Shown: positions 33,097 through 46,031, counted from the first letter of the stretch. The stretch is 64,000 bases of DNA from Aquimarina mycalae (GCF_029906345.1 NZ_JARYGY010000006.1:124001-188000); one strand, 5' to 3'. Numbers and translations are program-made. The notes: generated by a model not told the origin, from the letters alone.

Positions 33097-33410
33097 ATAA
33101 AAATATTCAAAGTTTTTTTTTAATTGTTATTTTAATAGAAAACAAAAAAATAACGCGTTAAGCTCCTTTATAGCTTACTTTTAGCCTTATTAAGGATAGG
33201 GAAGTGGATATCCATTTTTTACTATTTTTTTAGTGTTTCTCTGTATTCAGGTAGATAGGGTGCAAGTATCACTTTTAGTAAATAAATAAGTTACGACAGC
33301 AGTTTTACATACTTCTTGTATAATTGCTTGAGGGTTTTTTGTTCTAAAATTTGTTCAGAACAGCCTATGATAAAATATGATCTCTGTTTAAGAGATTAGT
33401 AGGTTATTAG
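33097..33410. other. intergenic stretch without a recognisable gene
   Basis: This A/T-rich region of about 310 bp holds no ORF of note. It contains a short stem TGTTCT/AGAACA near 33339-33362. It must carry any upstream sequence of the thioredoxin-like promoter and the 3' end of the PdxH-like message. I see nothing else. Confidence 0.4.
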
Positions 33411-33991
33411 TTACGGTTGTAATGTGGAGGTAATCCAATCTTTTCCTTCTAGTTGAAATAAGGTTCTTTTATGAAACCTGCTTTTTTCGAATTCCATGCA
33501 TTCTATTCTAATGGGCTGGATTGCATACCCACTCCAATTTTCAGGTTTGGCAATGTCTTTATTTTTATATATTATTTCAGTTTCAATGTACTTCTGTTTT
33601 AAAACATCTATATTTTTAATAGGAGCTCCTTGTTCGCTAATAATTGAAATAATTTTAGAATCTTTTCCTCGTTGGTCAAAATACCTGATAGCTTCTGTAT
33701 CTGAAATTTTAATAGCATCACCTTGAATTCGTATTTGCTTTTCTGTGGTTTCCCACCAAAAAGTCAAAGACACTTTGGATGATTGTTCTATTTCTAGCCC
33801 TTTTCTTGACTTTGATGGTCCTGTGATAATAAAAGTATTATTTTTTACTTCTTTTAGGGATACAAATCGAGCATTAGGATATCCATCAAGTCCGATAGAA
33901 GAAATACAGCAAGCAGAAGGTATTCTAACCTTACTTTGTTTGAGTTCTTCAGCATACCAGTCATTAAATAATTGAAAAGGGTCTATGTTCA

Positions 33992-33992
<1 letters not shown>
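33411..33992 (-). CDS. pyridoxamine 5'-phosphate oxidase family protein (PdxH-like)
   Basis: This 193-residue FMN split-barrel protein has the PdxH pattern: DGYPNARFVSLKEV, SKSRKGLEIE, VSLTFWWETTEKQIRIQGDA, and the C-terminal extension with ENWSGYAIQPIRIECME. It would oxidise pyridoxamine or pyridoxine phosphate to PLP. It is somewhat shorter than E. coli PdxH, and the usual C-terminal RLxP appears as TLQP. A PhzG-like oxidase remains possible, though no phenazine genes are present. Its start shares one base with the deaminase stop region (TAATG), so the two are an operon. Confidence 0.7.
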
Positions 33993-35023
<1,031 letters not shown>

Positions 35024-35031
35024 TTAGTGTT

Positions 35032-37038
35032 TTATACTTTCTGATCCTGAACTTTAGCTTGTAACATCTTAATTTCATCACGTAACCGTGCAGCAGTAAT
35101 AAAGTCTAATTCTTTAGCTGCTTTTTCCATTTCCTTCCGTACATTTCGGATTCGGGTTTCTAGTTGATCTTTAGTGTAATATGCCGTTTCTTCTTCTGCT
35201 GCCTGAAGCGAAGGTGCCGTTTCAAACTGATAAGGTTCTACTTTTTTTCCCGCTAAGGCATTGTCCAGAGATTTTTTGATCGCTGTAGGTGTAATTCCAT
35301 GTTTTGTATTATATGCAATTTGTTTTTCGCGTCTATAATTGGTTTGATCAATAGTCAATTGCATGCTTTTAGTTATTTTATCAGCATACATTATTGCTAA
35401 ACCATTTACATTTCTTGCTGCTCTCCCGATAGTTTGAGTAAGGGATCGGTTATTACGTAAAAAACCTTCTTTATCAGCATCCAGAATAGCAACAAGGGAT
35501 ACTTCTGGAAGATCTAATCCTTCACGAAGTAAATTTACACCGATCAATACATCGAAAAGCCCCTTTCGCAAATCTTGCATAATTTCTACACGTTCTAGCG
35601 TATCAACATCACTATGAATATATCTACATCGAATATCGATTCTAGTAAGATATTTGGTCAGTTCTTCTGCCATTCTTTTGGTTAAAGTAGTGACCAGAAT
35701 CCTTTCATCTTTTTCGATACGTTTCTGGATTTCTTCTATCAAGTCATCAATCTGATTAAGACTTGGACGTACTTCTATTACAGGATCTAGTAATCCAGTT
35801 GGCCGAATGATCTGTTCTACATATGTCCCTTCACTTTTTTGTAACTCATAATCAGCAGGTGTGGCGCTGATATAAATTATTTGATTTTGAAGTGCTTCAA
35901 ACTCTTCAAACTTTAATGGCCTATTATCCATCGCTGCAGGAAGTCTGAAACCATATTCTACCAGATTTTCTTTTCTGGAACGATCACCTCCATACATCGC
36001 ATGTGTCTGAGGAATGGTTACATGACTTTCGTCAACAATCATTAGATAATCATCTGGGAAATAATCCAATAAACAGAAAGGTCTTGTTCCAGGTTCTCTG
36101 CCATCAAGATAACGAGAGTAATTCTCAATTCCAGAACAATACCCTAATTCTTTGATCATTTCTAAATCAAAATTAGTACGTTCTTGTAATCTTTTGGCTT
36201 CTAGATGCTTGCCAATTTCTTTAAAATATTCGACTTGTTTTCCTAAATCTAATGCAATTTGATCAATAGCTCCATGTAATACCTCTGGAGAGGTAACAAA
36301 CATATTGGCAGGGTAGATATTTAGTCGATCATATTTTTCAATGATTGCATTGGTTTGTACATCAAAAGCTTCAATTTCTTCGATTTCATCACCAAAAAAA
36401 TGTACTCTAAAAGCATCATCAGCATAACTAGGATAAATATCCACAGTATCTCCTTTAATTCTAAAATTACCGTGATTAAATTCTGCTTCGGTTCTGGAAT
36501 ATAAACTTTGCACTAATTTGTGTAGTAAGGCTGTTCTAGAAACAAATTGCCCTTGTTCAATTGAAATTACATTCTTTTGGAATTCAACAGGATTTCCGAT
36601 ACCGTATAAACAAGAAACAGAGGCTACTACTAATACATCTCTTCGTCCAGAAAGTAGCGAAGAAGTGGCACTTAATCGCAACTTTTCAATTTCATCATTA
36701 ATAGATAAGTCCTTTTCTATATAGGTTCCAGTTGTTGGGATATAAGCTTCTGGTTGGTAGTAATCATAATAAGAGACAAAATACTCAATCGCATTTTCGG
36801 GAAAAAATTGTTTAAACTCAGAATATAACTGTGCTGCCAATGTCTTATTATGTGCAAGCACCAAAGTAGGTTTTTGGACCTTTGTGATTACATTCGCTGC
36901 TGTGAACGTTTTTCCTGATCCCGTTACACCCAAAAGCGTTTGATATCTTTCACCATCATTTATAGCATGCACAAGCTGTTTTATAGCCTCAGGCTGATCT
37001 CCTGTAGGTTTGAAATCTGACTTAAGTTCGAACTTCAT
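35032..37038 (-). CDS. uvrB: excinuclease ABC subunit B
   Basis: The 668-residue helicase-like subunit loads damaged DNA for UvrC in nucleotide excision repair. Motifs in order: Walker [15 protein letters not shown] (about 39-52), the beta-hairpin region [20 protein letters not shown], Walker B-like IVDESHVT, helicase motifs V-VI ([32 protein letters not shown]) and the C-terminal UVR domain ([20 protein letters not shown]) that contacts UvrC. Length is normal. Confidence 0.97.
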   Translation of the reverse strand: MKFELKSDFKPTGDQPEAIKQLVHAINDGERYQTLLGVTGSGKTFTAANVITKVQKPTLVLAHNKTLAAQLYSEFKQFFPENAIEYFVSYYDYYQPEAYIPTTGTYIEKDLSINDEIEKLRLSATSSLLSGRRDVLVVASVSCLYGIGNPVEFQKNVISIEQGQFVSRTALLHKLVQSLYSRTEAEFNHGNFRIKGDTVDIYPSYADDAFRVHFFGDEIEEIEAFDVQTNAIIEKYDRLNIYPANMFVTSPEVLHGAIDQIALDLGKQVEYFKEIGKHLEAKRLQERTNFDLEMIKELGYCSGIENYSRYLDGREPGTRPFCLLDYFPDDYLMIVDESHVTIPQTHAMYGGDRSRKENLVEYGFRLPAAMDNRPLKFEEFEALQNQIIYISATPADYELQKSEGTYVEQIIRPTGLLDPVIEVRPSLNQIDDLIEEIQKRIEKDERILVTTLTKRMAEELTKYLTRIDIRCRYIHSDVDTLERVEIMQDLRKGLFDVLIGVNLLREGLDLPEVSLVAILDADKEGFLRNNRSLTQTIGRAARNVNGLAIMYADKITKSMQLTIDQTNYRREKQIAYNTKHGITPTAIKKSLDNALAGKKVEPYQFETAPSLQAAEEETAYYTKDQLETRIRNVRKEMEKAAKELDFITAARLRDEIKMLQAKVQDQKV

Positions 37039-37117
37039 TGTATTCTCTTTCTTTTCCGAATAAAGATACAGAATACTACTATAGATTTTAAAACTGAATG
37101 GAAGTTTTAGGGAAAGT

Positions 37118-40100
37118 TTATCGAATAAGAGAAAAACTCCCAGTTAACAATCTTCCATCTCCTAATTCTACACGATACCAATATTCACTAGATGGTAATA
37201 ATTGACCGTTATACGTTCCATCCCAACCATTTCCAGATGGCACCAATTGCTTAATGAGTTTACCAGCTCGATCAAAGATATAAATAATAGAATTACCTAA
37301 TACTTGTGAGGATATTCCTCCTACATTCCAAGTTTCATGAAAACCATCTCCATTAGGGGTGAAATATTTGGGAAATCCAACTACTGAAATATCTTCTGTT
37401 GCTTCAGGGCCACATCCATTTTTGTCTCTTACATATACCGTATGAAATCCAGGAGGAACATTTGTAAACGTAGGACTATCTTGATATGTTCTGATACTGC
37501 TGCCATTAACAACAATTGCAAATTCATAATCTCCAGGTCCAGTAACATTTATAGTAACCACATTATTATCTGAAGCATCACTAATATCAATACTTTGGAT
37601 TATAGCAGGTGCAGAAAGCGTAACTGTGACAGTTCGATCTTTAATACATCCTGTCAATTGATTTGTGACAGTCACAGTATATGTTCCTTCTTGAGTGACA
37701 CCGATGTTTTCTGTAATTTCTCCATTTGGTAACCAGAGGTAGTTAAAATCATTAGGGTTACCCGATTGAAGTCCAGCATTAATGGTTACATTAGCACCTT
37801 CACATAAAAAGGCTTCATCTAATTCTTCAATATCTGGTAAAGGGTTTACAAATAAAGCTACTTGATTTATTCCATAACATTGATTATTAGAATTCTCTAC
37901 TCTAGCATATACAATATCCTGTCCTTGAGTTCCTGGAGTTGTATTTGTGTATGTAGTTATTGGGTTTATTTCACCTAAAGCATCATCAATACTTTCGTAA
38001 TAGACAACGGATAAATTAGGACTGGCAATTCCTAGAAGAACCTGAGCATTAGCTTGGGTAAGATCAAACTCTCTAAAACCATCTTCAGTACCATCATCAT
38101 CACATAAATTTAACACAGCATCACTAGCGTTGGTAGTACTTACCATAAGATCTAAGGTTGAAATTCTATAGCATCCAGTAAGATCATCTATCACTCTTGT
38201 AAAAATCTGTTGAGTTGGAGATGTATTTTGATATGTAGTTATTCCTGTAATTGGAGAAACTCCCAAATTAGCTAAAGCTAGGTCTTCAAAAAACAATACG
38301 GAGCGATCTGCGACTCCTCCTGTAATTTGATCTATAGCTTCATTTAGGTTAAATAAGGTAATATTATCATTAGGATCCATGTATTCATCACACTGTGATA
38401 AGGATACTGCATTGGCAACAGGCAGTAAGTTAATAGTAACAGGGATTTCTATGGTGTCAAAACAATCTGTATTAATATTATTTTCAATCCTACCATATAT
38501 GGCAGTTATTGTATTTGATAACACTGCATTTGTGGGGTCTGGAATTGCATTTGTGTTATTTTGAGCATCAATTAATGTAGGATGGTAACTCACAGTGTAA
38601 TCTGCAATATTTTGCCCGTTATAAATATCCGCAGTAGCCATTGATAAGTCATAAGTGATCATACCATTGGTGTCATCACCATCATCTGCATTATCACATT
38701 CTACTATCGAATTAGTTGTAAAAGCAGTTGGGGTATTGAAAATTTCAATCTGAAAACTAGTTGTATCATAACAGTTTATATTTCCGACATTTTCTATTCT
38801 TGCAGCTATAGTTTGTGGATTGTTTTCTGTAGTGAAATTTTGAGGTAACACATTCATATCTGCGTTAGCATCTGCAATTGATCTAAAATAACGAACCTGA
38901 AACTGATTTGGATCTTGTGCTCCAATAATTACAGGATCATATACCGATAAATCCAGGTCAGATATTCCATCATTATTATCATCACAGATACGCTCGTCTG
39001 GAGGAGTGTTTGATACAGGTACTTCGAAAAAAGTTACGTTAGCAACACCAGTTAAAGGGCAACTACCATCATTAAGATCAACTTCAAGGCGATAGTTTCC
39101 TGTAGAAGTTATATCTAGAAAGAAAGAGGTGTTCGCAATGAGAACATCATCCAGAAACCATGTGTAGGTTGCTGTGGGAATATCCAGGTATTCTAGCCTA
39201 AAAGTATCTCCATCACATAAAACAAGATTTACATTATTAGGATCACTACCATTAATAATATCAATGGTTTGAGCAAAAATAGATTGTATGAAAGGAGGTA
39301 AACCAATTCTTGAACCTCTATTACCATCTACATTAACGAGCAGCCCTCGTTCATTATACGTAACATTAGTTCCTAATTCTTCTGGATTTTCAATAACCCC
39401 TAGATAGTTTCCTTGGTTTGCATTAAAATCATATAACGCTCTATATATTCTACCATCTGGTCCTAATTGTAATGCTCCAGCACTAAAAGATGAACTGTCT
39501 TGTCCGTTCTCATTAAGAATTCTTGTTCCGCTAGCTGCAATTTGAGGATCTGGTAATGAAAGGTCGAATTGTAGTAATATCCCATCTCCAAAACCACCAT
39601 TTCCTAGACCAATAGTGGTATAAAGTCGTTGACCACTTTGTGAAAATTCTATTCCATATGGAGCATCTCCATTATAAAGCTCTATTTCATTACTAACGGT
39701 TCCATTGGTATTGTCAAAATCATAGAATAAAACTTTACCTGGACCATCACCAGCGGTTACATTTGTCAACCCAAAATGTACAATTGCTAATTTATCTCCT
39801 TCAGGTGATGCTTTCAGATATCCCAAAGCATTACGTCTATATCCTGAAACAGGAACTGTTACACCTACCTGTGATGTTACAGGAGTAGTGTTTACTCCAG
39901 TTTGATCTACACTAAAAGCATAAAAAGTATCAGAAAAATGAGTGATTACCCAAAAAGAATCACAATCATCACTTTTTACTGCGGTTATTTTTTCTGAGCA
40001 TTTATATAAACTTTCTAATGTATCAGATGTATTATATGTAATTAATGGAAGATTTTTTTGACCAGAAATTACAGCACCATTTCCTCCATCAAGAGACATA

Positions 40101-40531
40101 TCTACTATAGAATATAATAGACCATCATTAACTCCATCTCCATCATTCGTTCCAGGATCGTTATCCGCATTAAAATGATGTGGTTCATCTACGGTAAAAA
40201 CAATATAAATGTTTGGAGTATTAGGTTGTGGAACTATCAAAGCAGATGAAGTACTAGAGGTATCTCCTCTTAAATCTGTTCCATTTTGCATGATAATATG
40301 GTTTCTAGTAAAAATAGTAGAACCATCTGTGTAAAATAAAAGACCTCCAGTGGCGTCAGAGATTGTAGTACATCCTTCCAATGTATTTATTCTTCCGTCT
40401 GTAAGAGGAGTAGGAGGTGTTGTACTAAAGTTTATTCCTGCATTTTGTCCAAAATACCAATTATTAGCTTCTCCTTGAGCAAATACTGAAGAACCTAATA
40501 AAAGGAAAAGGATTATCGATATGTATTTCAT
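37118..40531 (-). CDS. large secreted protein with T9SS type B sorting domain
   Basis: This 1137-residue precursor has a signal peptide ([18 protein letters not shown]), an N-terminal region (about 20-420) resembling the propeller-like part of gliding-motility-associated proteins ([37 protein letters not shown]), and several Ig-like or PKD-like repeats (about 425-1050) that begin with motifs such as [21 protein letters not shown] and [10 protein letters not shown]. The C-terminal domain (about 1055-1137: [38 protein letters not shown]) is the type B T9SS signal. It is likely anchored at or released from the surface, with adhesin or motility-related roles. Confidence 0.9.
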   Translation of the reverse strand: MKYISIILFLLLGSSVFAQGEANNWYFGQNAGINFSTTPPTPLTDGRINTLEGCTTISDATGGLLFYTDGSTIFTRNHIIMQNGTDLRGDTSSTSSALIVPQPNTPNIYIVFTVDEPHHFNADNDPGTNDGDGVNDGLLYSIVDMSLDGGNGAVISGQKNLPLITYNTSDTLESLYKCSEKITAVKSDDCDSFWVITHFSDTFYAFSVDQTGVNTTPVTSQVGVTVPVSGYRRNALGYLKASPEGDKLAIVHFGLTNVTAGDGPGKVLFYDFDNTNGTVSNEIELYNGDAPYGIEFSQSGQRLYTTIGLGNGGFGDGILLQFDLSLPDPQIAASGTRILNENGQDSSSFSAGALQLGPDGRIYRALYDFNANQGNYLGVIENPEELGTNVTYNERGLLVNVDGNRGSRIGLPPFIQSIFAQTIDIINGSDPNNVNLVLCDGDTFRLEYLDIPTATYTWFLDDVLIANTSFFLDITSTGNYRLEVDLNDGSCPLTGVANVTFFEVPVSNTPPDERICDDNNDGISDLDLSVYDPVIIGAQDPNQFQVRYFRSIADANADMNVLPQNFTTENNPQTIAARIENVGNINCYDTTSFQIEIFNTPTAFTTNSIVECDNADDGDDTNGMITYDLSMATADIYNGQNIADYTVSYHPTLIDAQNNTNAIPDPTNAVLSNTITAIYGRIENNINTDCFDTIEIPVTINLLPVANAVSLSQCDEYMDPNDNITLFNLNEAIDQITGGVADRSVLFFEDLALANLGVSPITGITTYQNTSPTQQIFTRVIDDLTGCYRISTLDLMVSTTNASDAVLNLCDDDGTEDGFREFDLTQANAQVLLGIASPNLSVVYYESIDDALGEINPITTYTNTTPGTQGQDIVYARVENSNNQCYGINQVALFVNPLPDIEELDEAFLCEGANVTINAGLQSGNPNDFNYLWLPNGEITENIGVTQEGTYTVTVTNQLTGCIKDRTVTVTLSAPAIIQSIDISDASDNNVVTINVTGPGDYEFAIVVNGSSIRTYQDSPTFTNVPPGFHTVYVRDKNGCGPEATEDISVVGFPKYFTPNGDGFHETWNVGGISSQVLGNSIIYIFDRAGKLIKQLVPSGNGWDGTYNGQLLPSSEYWYRVELGDGRLLTGSFSLIR

Positions 40532-40557
40532 GAGCTGAGTTCAAAAGCTCAAATATA

Positions 40558-41397
40558 TTATAAATCTCTCTTTTTAAGAAGATAATATGAAAGTCTTACA
40601 AATATAACGGTCCAAACTAATACAATTAGTATCTCATACCAGTGCACAGCATAATCTCTCTGAAAACTTTCTCCTAATTGGTTTGCAGCAGATTGGATCA
40701 CATTTAATCGAGTTATTGGCTCATTAATTAGATTAGACATACTGTCTAATGGTAAAAATGGGATGAATTTGTCTATGATATCAGAATCAAATTTCCATTT
40801 AATCAAACCAGACAATAATCTGAAAGCGCCTTCAATGAGTTGCCAGAATATTAAGAATCCTAATGCAAAAGCAGAACGTTTTATAAGTATTCCTAAAAAC
40901 ATACAGAAAGAGAAAAATCCAACGAGTTTTACAAAGTATGCAAGGATGAATTCTAAATCCGAGAAAATGATTGATACCTCATTATAATCAGAAAATATAA
41001 GTCCTAATATCAAAGAAACCACAAACAAAAATATGGTAGATATTAATGAAAATACAATAACTGTGAGAAACTTAGAAGCTAGAAATTCTTTTTTACTCAA
41101 TCCATCTATCAGGTTTTGTTTTAATGTTCTGTTAGAATATTCATTGGCCATTATTGAAACAATGACAATGGCTAAAAAAAGTTTCAACCAAGCAGCAATC
41201 CAAGAGTTAACATGCCAGATATATGGAAAATTAAAAATCCCTTGATCCGCTAATCTAAAATTAACACCTCCAAAACTAAACTCATAAGATGCTATAAGTG
41301 AAATGAGCAGGATTAATACAAAATACGTGATAGTTAGTACTTTGGCAGACTTGTTATATCGTAATTTTTGAAATTCTATGTTGAGTAATCGTAACAT
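40558..41397 (-). CDS. ABC-2 type transporter permease
   Basis: The 279-residue protein has six membrane helices, with the N-terminal EFQKLRYNKSAKVL and the ANEYSNRTLKQNLIDGLSKK motif typical of ABC-2 permeases that pair with a separate ATPase. It follows the ATPase gene by 4 bp. The substrate is unknown; drugs, lipids or peptides are all possible. No GG-peptide gene is adjacent, and the ATPase lacks a C39 peptidase domain, so this is not evidence of a peptide exporter. Confidence 0.85.
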   Translation of the reverse strand: MLRLLNIEFQKLRYNKSAKVLTITYFVLILLISLIASYEFSFGGVNFRLADQGIFNFPYIWHVNSWIAAWLKLFLAIVIVSIMANEYSNRTLKQNLIDGLSKKEFLASKFLTVIVFSLISTIFLFVVSLILGLIFSDYNEVSIIFSDLEFILAYFVKLVGFFSFCMFLGILIKRSAFALGFLIFWQLIEGAFRLLSGLIKWKFDSDIIDKFIPFLPLDSMSNLINEPITRLNVIQSAANQLGESFQRDYAVHWYEILIVLVWTVIFVRLSYYLLKKRDL

Positions 41398-41401
41398 TGC
41401 T

Positions 41402-42301
41402 TTAGTTTAAGTTGTTGGTTAATTGTAAGAACTGTTCTTCAAGACTTTCTTTTCGTTTTACTAGATGCGTGAGTGTAATACCAGCTTCCTGTAGTTGCTT
41501 ATTTAAGCTTTCAGCATCTAATTCTTGATTTAGAAAAGCAATAAGTTTATCGTCTTCTTCTTTAATATTACCAAAAGTACTATGATTTGTTAACCATTTT
41601 TTCAGCACACTGTTTTGATTGCTATTGAGTTCAAAGAAACCATGACTTGCATTCATCTCATCAACTGGACCAGAATATAATTTTATTCCTTTACGAATTA
41701 TAACTACATGACTACATACTTTCTCTACTTCGTCTAGTAAATGTGAAGCGAGAAGAATGGTCGTTCCTCTAGCGGCAATTACTTTGATGATTTCTCTTAT
41801 TTGATGAATTCCTTGTGGATCTAATCCATTTGTTGGTTCATCTAAAATTAAGATCTCAGGATCATTTAATAATGCAGACGCAATTGCTAAACGTTGTTTC
41901 ATTCCAAGAGAAAATGTTCTGAATTTACTGTCTTTACGATCTAATAACCCGACAAGTTCTAACTTTTCTTCTATTTTATCTGTAGGAACCTCTTTGATCT
42001 GACAAACCAATTTTAGATTTTGTGCAGCTGTCATATATGGATAAAAATTAGGGCGCTCGATAATCGCTCCTACTTTTTTTAGTGCTTCATGAGTTGAGGT
42101 AGAGCCATCAAACCAAGTAAAATCTCCTGAGGTTTTGTTAACTACATTTAATACGATACCTAAGGTGGTTGATTTACCACTTCCATTAGGCCCTAAAATA
42201 CCATATACGTTTCCTTTATTAATAGTAAAGGAAAGGTCACTGACGGCTGTTAGAGATCCGAATCTTTTGGTAAGATTCTTCAAAGTTAGAATGGTTTCCA
42301 A
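41402..42301 (-). CDS. ABC transporter ATP-binding protein
   Basis: The 299-residue ATPase shows Walker A LGPNGSGKSTT (about 36-46), the signature FSLGMKQRLAIASALL, Walker B ILILDEPTNGLDPQG and the switch His in LLASHLLDEV. The C-terminal extension (220-299) is usual for the DrrA/CcmA-like group that works with ABC-2 permeases. It is the first gene of the two-gene transporter operon. Confidence 0.93.
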   Translation of the reverse strand: METILTLKNLTKRFGSLTAVSDLSFTINKGNVYGILGPNGSGKSTTLGIVLNVVNKTSGDFTWFDGSTSTHEALKKVGAIIERPNFYPYMTAAQNLKLVCQIKEVPTDKIEEKLELVGLLDRKDSKFRTFSLGMKQRLAIASALLNDPEILILDEPTNGLDPQGIHQIREIIKVIAARGTTILLASHLLDEVEKVCSHVVIIRKGIKLYSGPVDEMNASHGFFELNSNQNSVLKKWLTNHSTFGNIKEEDDKLIAFLNQELDAESLNKQLQEAGITLTHLVKRKESLEEQFLQLTNNLN

Positions 42302-42476
42302 TTGTATATTTTTTTGGTGGTTATATTAAACTAGACGAGTAGTATGGGTTTTTGTTACAATAAAGTTAGTGTTTGGAGTAAGATCGTTCAGGTTTTTAAT
42401 ATTTGGATATTGTTATTTGGAATTTTTTCTTTTGTAAATTGCTATCTGAAAGTTGCTGCATATGGAAGAAAAGTTA

Positions 42477-43529
42477 ATGTCTAAGAAGAAACCAACATAT
42501 CCGATTAATGATAGTCTGGATCTTTATTTAAAAGAATGCAATCGAAAAATTAAAATCCCTGTGTTTTATGATGATTTGCTGAGATTTGCTGGTTCTATAG
42601 TTGTCTATGATAGTAATGATGAGGATACGTTATGGGTACGTGTGTATTATGAAGAACATGAGCGACCAGAAATTGAATCTAGCTTAAAGAAAGTATATAC
42701 GATATTACATTCTGATGGTAATGAAGATGCAATTGAGTTCTTGAATATTGATGCCATTGATTACTGTACTTTTGGAAATTCAAAACCGTTTAGAGTGCGA
42801 GTTCGTAATATCCTGAATGATAACTACACCTATATTTATGTAAAAAAAGCAGATGCTTCACGAATTTATGGATTGGAATTAGAGCATATGTTTTCTCCAA
42901 ACCGGATTAACTTTTTAGTATATAAAAATACATTGATTGAAGAGCATATTGCGGGTATTCCTGGAGATGTATTCATAAAAGATTTTTTGCCAGATCTTAG
43001 TGATCAGGCAAAATCTCAGATTGCCAAAGAATTTGTGAAATTTAATGAGCGTTGTCAGATGCGTTTATTAGGAGATATGAGATCATATAATTATGTAATC
43101 ATTCCAATCCATGATTTTGATCATGTAGAATATAAGATCAGAGCCATCGATTTTGATCAACAATGTTTCGAAGGAAAGTTAAAAGTTTACCAACCACAAT
43201 TCTTTAAAGAGAATTTTGATATGGTGGATGTAGTAATGCATAAACTACAACCAAGTTCTATCGAGCAGTACAAAAAAGAAGAACGTTCGGTTCTAGCCAA
43301 ACGAATATTGAACTCTAGGTCTCGTTATGAGACCCTTGTAGATTGCATGTGTAAGGATACTATTTCTACAGAAGAAAATCTGAAAGAATTAAGAGAACAT
43401 CTCTATAATTTTACTTTAGACTTAAAGTTTAGAAGAAGTAAATCCATGGGAGAAGTGTTGAAAACCGCATTGGATTTTGTAAAAAGAAATTATGAAAATG
43501 TAAATATGAAGCGGTTGTTAGAAGGTTGA
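42477..43529 (+). CDS. conserved hypothetical protein (350 aa)
   Basis: I chose the ATG at 42477 (MSKKKPTYPINDSLDLYLKE), preceded by GGAAGAAAAG; an ATG at 42462 is the alternative. The protein is soluble and hydrophilic. The segments RRIDFD-like EYKIRAIDFDQQCFEGKL and FIPIHDFD-like NYVIIPIHDFDHVEYKI are vaguely like kinase catalytic loops, but no nucleotide-binding loop is clear. It is typical of a widespread flavobacterial hypothetical family, but I cannot name it. It stands alone. Confidence 0.6.
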   Translation: MSKKKPTYPINDSLDLYLKECNRKIKIPVFYDDLLRFAGSIVVYDSNDEDTLWVRVYYEEHERPEIESSLKKVYTILHSDGNEDAIEFLNIDAIDYCTFGNSKPFRVRVRNILNDNYTYIYVKKADASRIYGLELEHMFSPNRINFLVYKNTLIEEHIAGIPGDVFIKDFLPDLSDQAKSQIAKEFVKFNERCQMRLLGDMRSYNYVIIPIHDFDHVEYKIRAIDFDQQCFEGKLKVYQPQFFKENFDMVDVVMHKLQPSSIEQYKKEERSVLAKRILNSRSRYETLVDCMCKDTISTEENLKELREHLYNFTLDLKFRRSKSMGEVLKTALDFVKRNYENVNMKRLLEG

Positions 43530-43623
43530 TTATGGTACAAAAGTATCAATAACCAAAGTAATTTTACGTTCTAAGAAGTGTAACTTTTTTCCAATGTTTT
43601 ACACCAATAAATAAAGTTAATGA

Positions 43624-44319
43624 ATGAAAATAAATCCTTGGGCTTTTGGCGGCTTATTTTTATTGATATCTGGTATTTGGATGTGGAATAATTTTGAGCT
43701 CCCAAAATTTTACCCTTTTGAAAGAGTTGGTAAGGTTGAAGCTATAGTATTTCAATCAAAATTAGTTGTACCAAGATTACCAGGTTTTGGAGCAGGGGGT
43801 TTTGATCAAATAGTTAATTTTGTATATGAAATTGATGAGGTAATTTATATTTCAAAATATAGAGCTCATAAAACTGGACAATTTCAAATTACTGGAGATT
43901 CGCTATTAGTTACATATAGTAAGAATGATCCTCAAAGAACAGATCCCATCATTTATTATCATAATGTATCGAGTAAAAAACGTTGGGCCAATTTTTCCAA
44001 AAGTTTTTTACATACTAAACCGAACGGATACAAAGCGCTAGATTTAAAAGAGAATATATTTACATATGAAGACTATGCTCAATATGGTGAACGCTTGATA
44101 AAAACTACAGGAACATACATAATAGAGGATAATATAATTAAACTATCGCCATTAATTTATTATCAAAATAGAAAGGTTGGGGATTCTTTAATAGAAGAAC
44201 CAAAACCAATTAATACAGATGAAGAAAAAATCTTCTTAAGTAATTTTATTATAAATCCTAATGGATCAATAATAGAAGTAAACACAAATCTTATTTTTGA
44301 TATAACAGGTAAAAAATAA
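43624..44319 (+). CDS. membrane-anchored hypothetical protein (231 aa)
   Basis: One N-terminal helix (residues 6-22) is followed by a beta-rich domain similar in feel to DUF3592 proteins (FVYEIDEVIYISKYRAHKTG, LLVTYSKNDPQ) and a second part with YGERLIKTTGTYIIEDNIIK. Codon and base use match the neighbours. I do not recognise a function. Confidence 0.55.
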   Translation: MKINPWAFGGLFLLISGIWMWNNFELPKFYPFERVGKVEAIVFQSKLVVPRLPGFGAGGFDQIVNFVYEIDEVIYISKYRAHKTGQFQITGDSLLVTYSKNDPQRTDPIIYYHNVSSKKRWANFSKSFLHTKPNGYKALDLKENIFTYEDYAQYGERLIKTTGTYIIEDNIIKLSPLIYYQNRKVGDSLIEEPKPINTDEEKIFLSNFIINPNGSIIEVNTNLIFDITGKK

Positions 44320-44344
44320 AGTGATGAACTAATTGAGTGTGAAA

Positions 44345-45403
44345 TTAATCTTTCTGCTCTTTATTAAAATATACTAGATAGTAATACATCTGTTTTTCTT
44401 CGTCCCAACCTTTTTCCACAAATTTCTCTGCAGATTCAGGATTAATGAAGTCCATTTTGATCTGGATATTTGTATCTAGATTAATAGTGTTTTTCATTTT
44501 TTTCCTAGCTGCGGATACTGCAGTATTGGCGATAGGGAATTCTGTAAGATCTTCAATGTGGTATTTGGGAGCTTTTTCAACCTTATAATGTTTAAACTCT
44601 GGGATTAAGTCAGGATTGTCTATTACTTCGTTTAAAAAAGCAGATTCTTCAAACGTATCGTTTTTAGCAAAATGATTTACTGCTCTATTCATAAACATCA
44701 CTTGTTCTTTCTTATCTTCTGCTGGCAATACAACATCTTTAGAGAAATCTTCACAGAACTTCATATACTTTTTAGTATAAAAGTTTTCATCTTCAAAGGC
44801 TTCTACTCCTAAAAAATGTTCTAACCAATATTTGGTGTCATATCGATTAGAATCTACTGAAAGTATTTTATAACCTTCTTCTTTTTTGTGATTAAAAATC
44901 AAACAGCCTTTATCTAGTTTGTTAAGACTAACACCTTGTTGATGTAATAATTCTAAATCAGTTCCTTTTTCTTCAAACTGAAGGAAATCATATTTTAATT
45001 CTGATTTAAAAATCCCTACAGCTTCAACTTTTTCATTGTCAATCGTAAGGTTTTCTAAGTAAGTAACATATACTTCACCACTTTTGATATGCGGGTGTTG
45101 TGATTGCTCGTACAACAAAGAAGCAATTCTTTTAGATTTTTCGTGTGCCGATGCAGGATTATTAAATATTTCAGTGACAATTTTATATAGCGGATTGAAC
45201 TCTACATCAACCTCGTTTACGAATTGAAAATAATTCTCTTCTTTTTCTCTAAATGATTTAAAGAAATATTCTTTTAATAAAGCTGTTAACTCATCATTCA
45301 GCGCATAAGGAGAATCAGAAAGAAATATGTTTTCATTTCTACTTTTATTTCCGATTCTATGGATAGAAAGGGATTCTATTTGGGTGCTATATAAGTTAAT
45401 CAT
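44345..45403 (-). CDS. nucleoid-associated protein (NdpA/YejK family)
   Basis: The 352-residue protein matches the 37-kDa nucleoid-associated family: SLSIHRIGNKSRNENIFLSD at the N-terminus, SKRIASLLYEQSQHPHIKSG and GEVYVTYLENLTID in the middle, and YLVYFNKEQ at the end. In E. coli, YejK coats the nucleoid; the role in Bacteroidota is untested. It is monocistronic. Confidence 0.8.
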   Translation of the reverse strand: MINLYSTQIESLSIHRIGNKSRNENIFLSDSPYALNDELTALLKEYFFKSFREKEENYFQFVNEVDVEFNPLYKIVTEIFNNPASAHEKSKRIASLLYEQSQHPHIKSGEVYVTYLENLTIDNEKVEAVGIFKSELKYDFLQFEEKGTDLELLHQQGVSLNKLDKGCLIFNHKKEEGYKILSVDSNRYDTKYWLEHFLGVEAFEDENFYTKKYMKFCEDFSKDVVLPAEDKKEQVMFMNRAVNHFAKNDTFEESAFLNEVIDNPDLIPEFKHYKVEKAPKYHIEDLTEFPIANTAVSAARKKMKNTINLDTNIQIKMDFINPESAEKFVEKGWDEEKQMYYYLVYFNKEQKD

Positions 45404-45465
45404 GTTTTTATTTTAAAGTTATGAAACTGCTACTAAAGATCTTTTGAAATGTATTCTTATTAGAT

Positions 45466-45975
45466 TTAATTCCAGTTTTCGTCAAATCCTAATTCATCGT
45501 AATCATCAAGATCTAGAAAGCCGTCTTCTTCATCGTTTTCTTCTAGATTATCAGCTTTGAATTCTTTATCTGGAGCATTGTCAGGTATTTGACCGTGCAC
45601 GAACATCACATTTGGATACTCCATTCCGTTTTCGTACTCTGCGATTTCTGCTAATTCTACCAAAAAAGTCCACATACTAAGAAAATCATAAATGTAAATT
45701 AATCTGGGAGAAGCTTCATGAACTACGTCAATGAGAGAAGTTTCATTCATCAATCTAACGGGTTGGCTGCCATCACTCATATCAAATAAAGAAATCTCTT
45801 CTCCTTGATTCCATTGTTCATCACTGGTATAAAAAGAAGCCATTTCCATACCATCAAACCCAAAGGATTGGTTAATAACATTGTGGAACTGCTCTAAGGT
45901 AGCGTCTTGTTCAATTTCTATATCTCTAAACACATCCTCTTCTGTATCCAGGATAATTCTGAAGCGGTAAATCAT
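45466..45975 (-). CDS. pRiA4b ORF-3-like protein
   Basis: The 169-residue protein begins YRFRIILDTEEDVFRDIEIE and has QDATLEQFHNVINQSFGFDG and FYTSDEQWNQ, the usual pRiA4b ORF-3 (IS1096 passenger) pattern, with a strongly acidic C-terminus. The family name comes from plasmids and transposons, but in Flavobacteriia it is a stable chromosomal gene, and no transposase or inverted repeat is visible here. The role is unknown. Confidence 0.75.
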   Translation of the reverse strand: MIYRFRIILDTEEDVFRDIEIEQDATLEQFHNVINQSFGFDGMEMASFYTSDEQWNQGEEISLFDMSDGSQPVRLMNETSLIDVVHEASPRLIYIYDFLSMWTFLVELAEIAEYENGMEYPNVMFVHGQIPDNAPDKEFKADNLEENDEEDGFLDLDDYDELGFDENWN

Positions 45976-46031
45976 TCTTGATTAATTTGGATTGGCAAAG
46001 ATACAAACTTGTTTGTGACTATTTTGAATTT

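Noticed and set aside
40558..42301. ABC transporter as exporter for the GG-leader peptides
   Set aside because: It is 33 kb away, has separate ATPase and ABC-2 permease, and lacks the C39 peptidase domain.
45466..45975. Possible mobile-element gene (pRiA4b ORF-3 / IS1096 passenger name)
   Set aside because: No transposase, terminal repeats or target duplications are near; in Flavobacteriia this family is an ordinary chromosomal gene.
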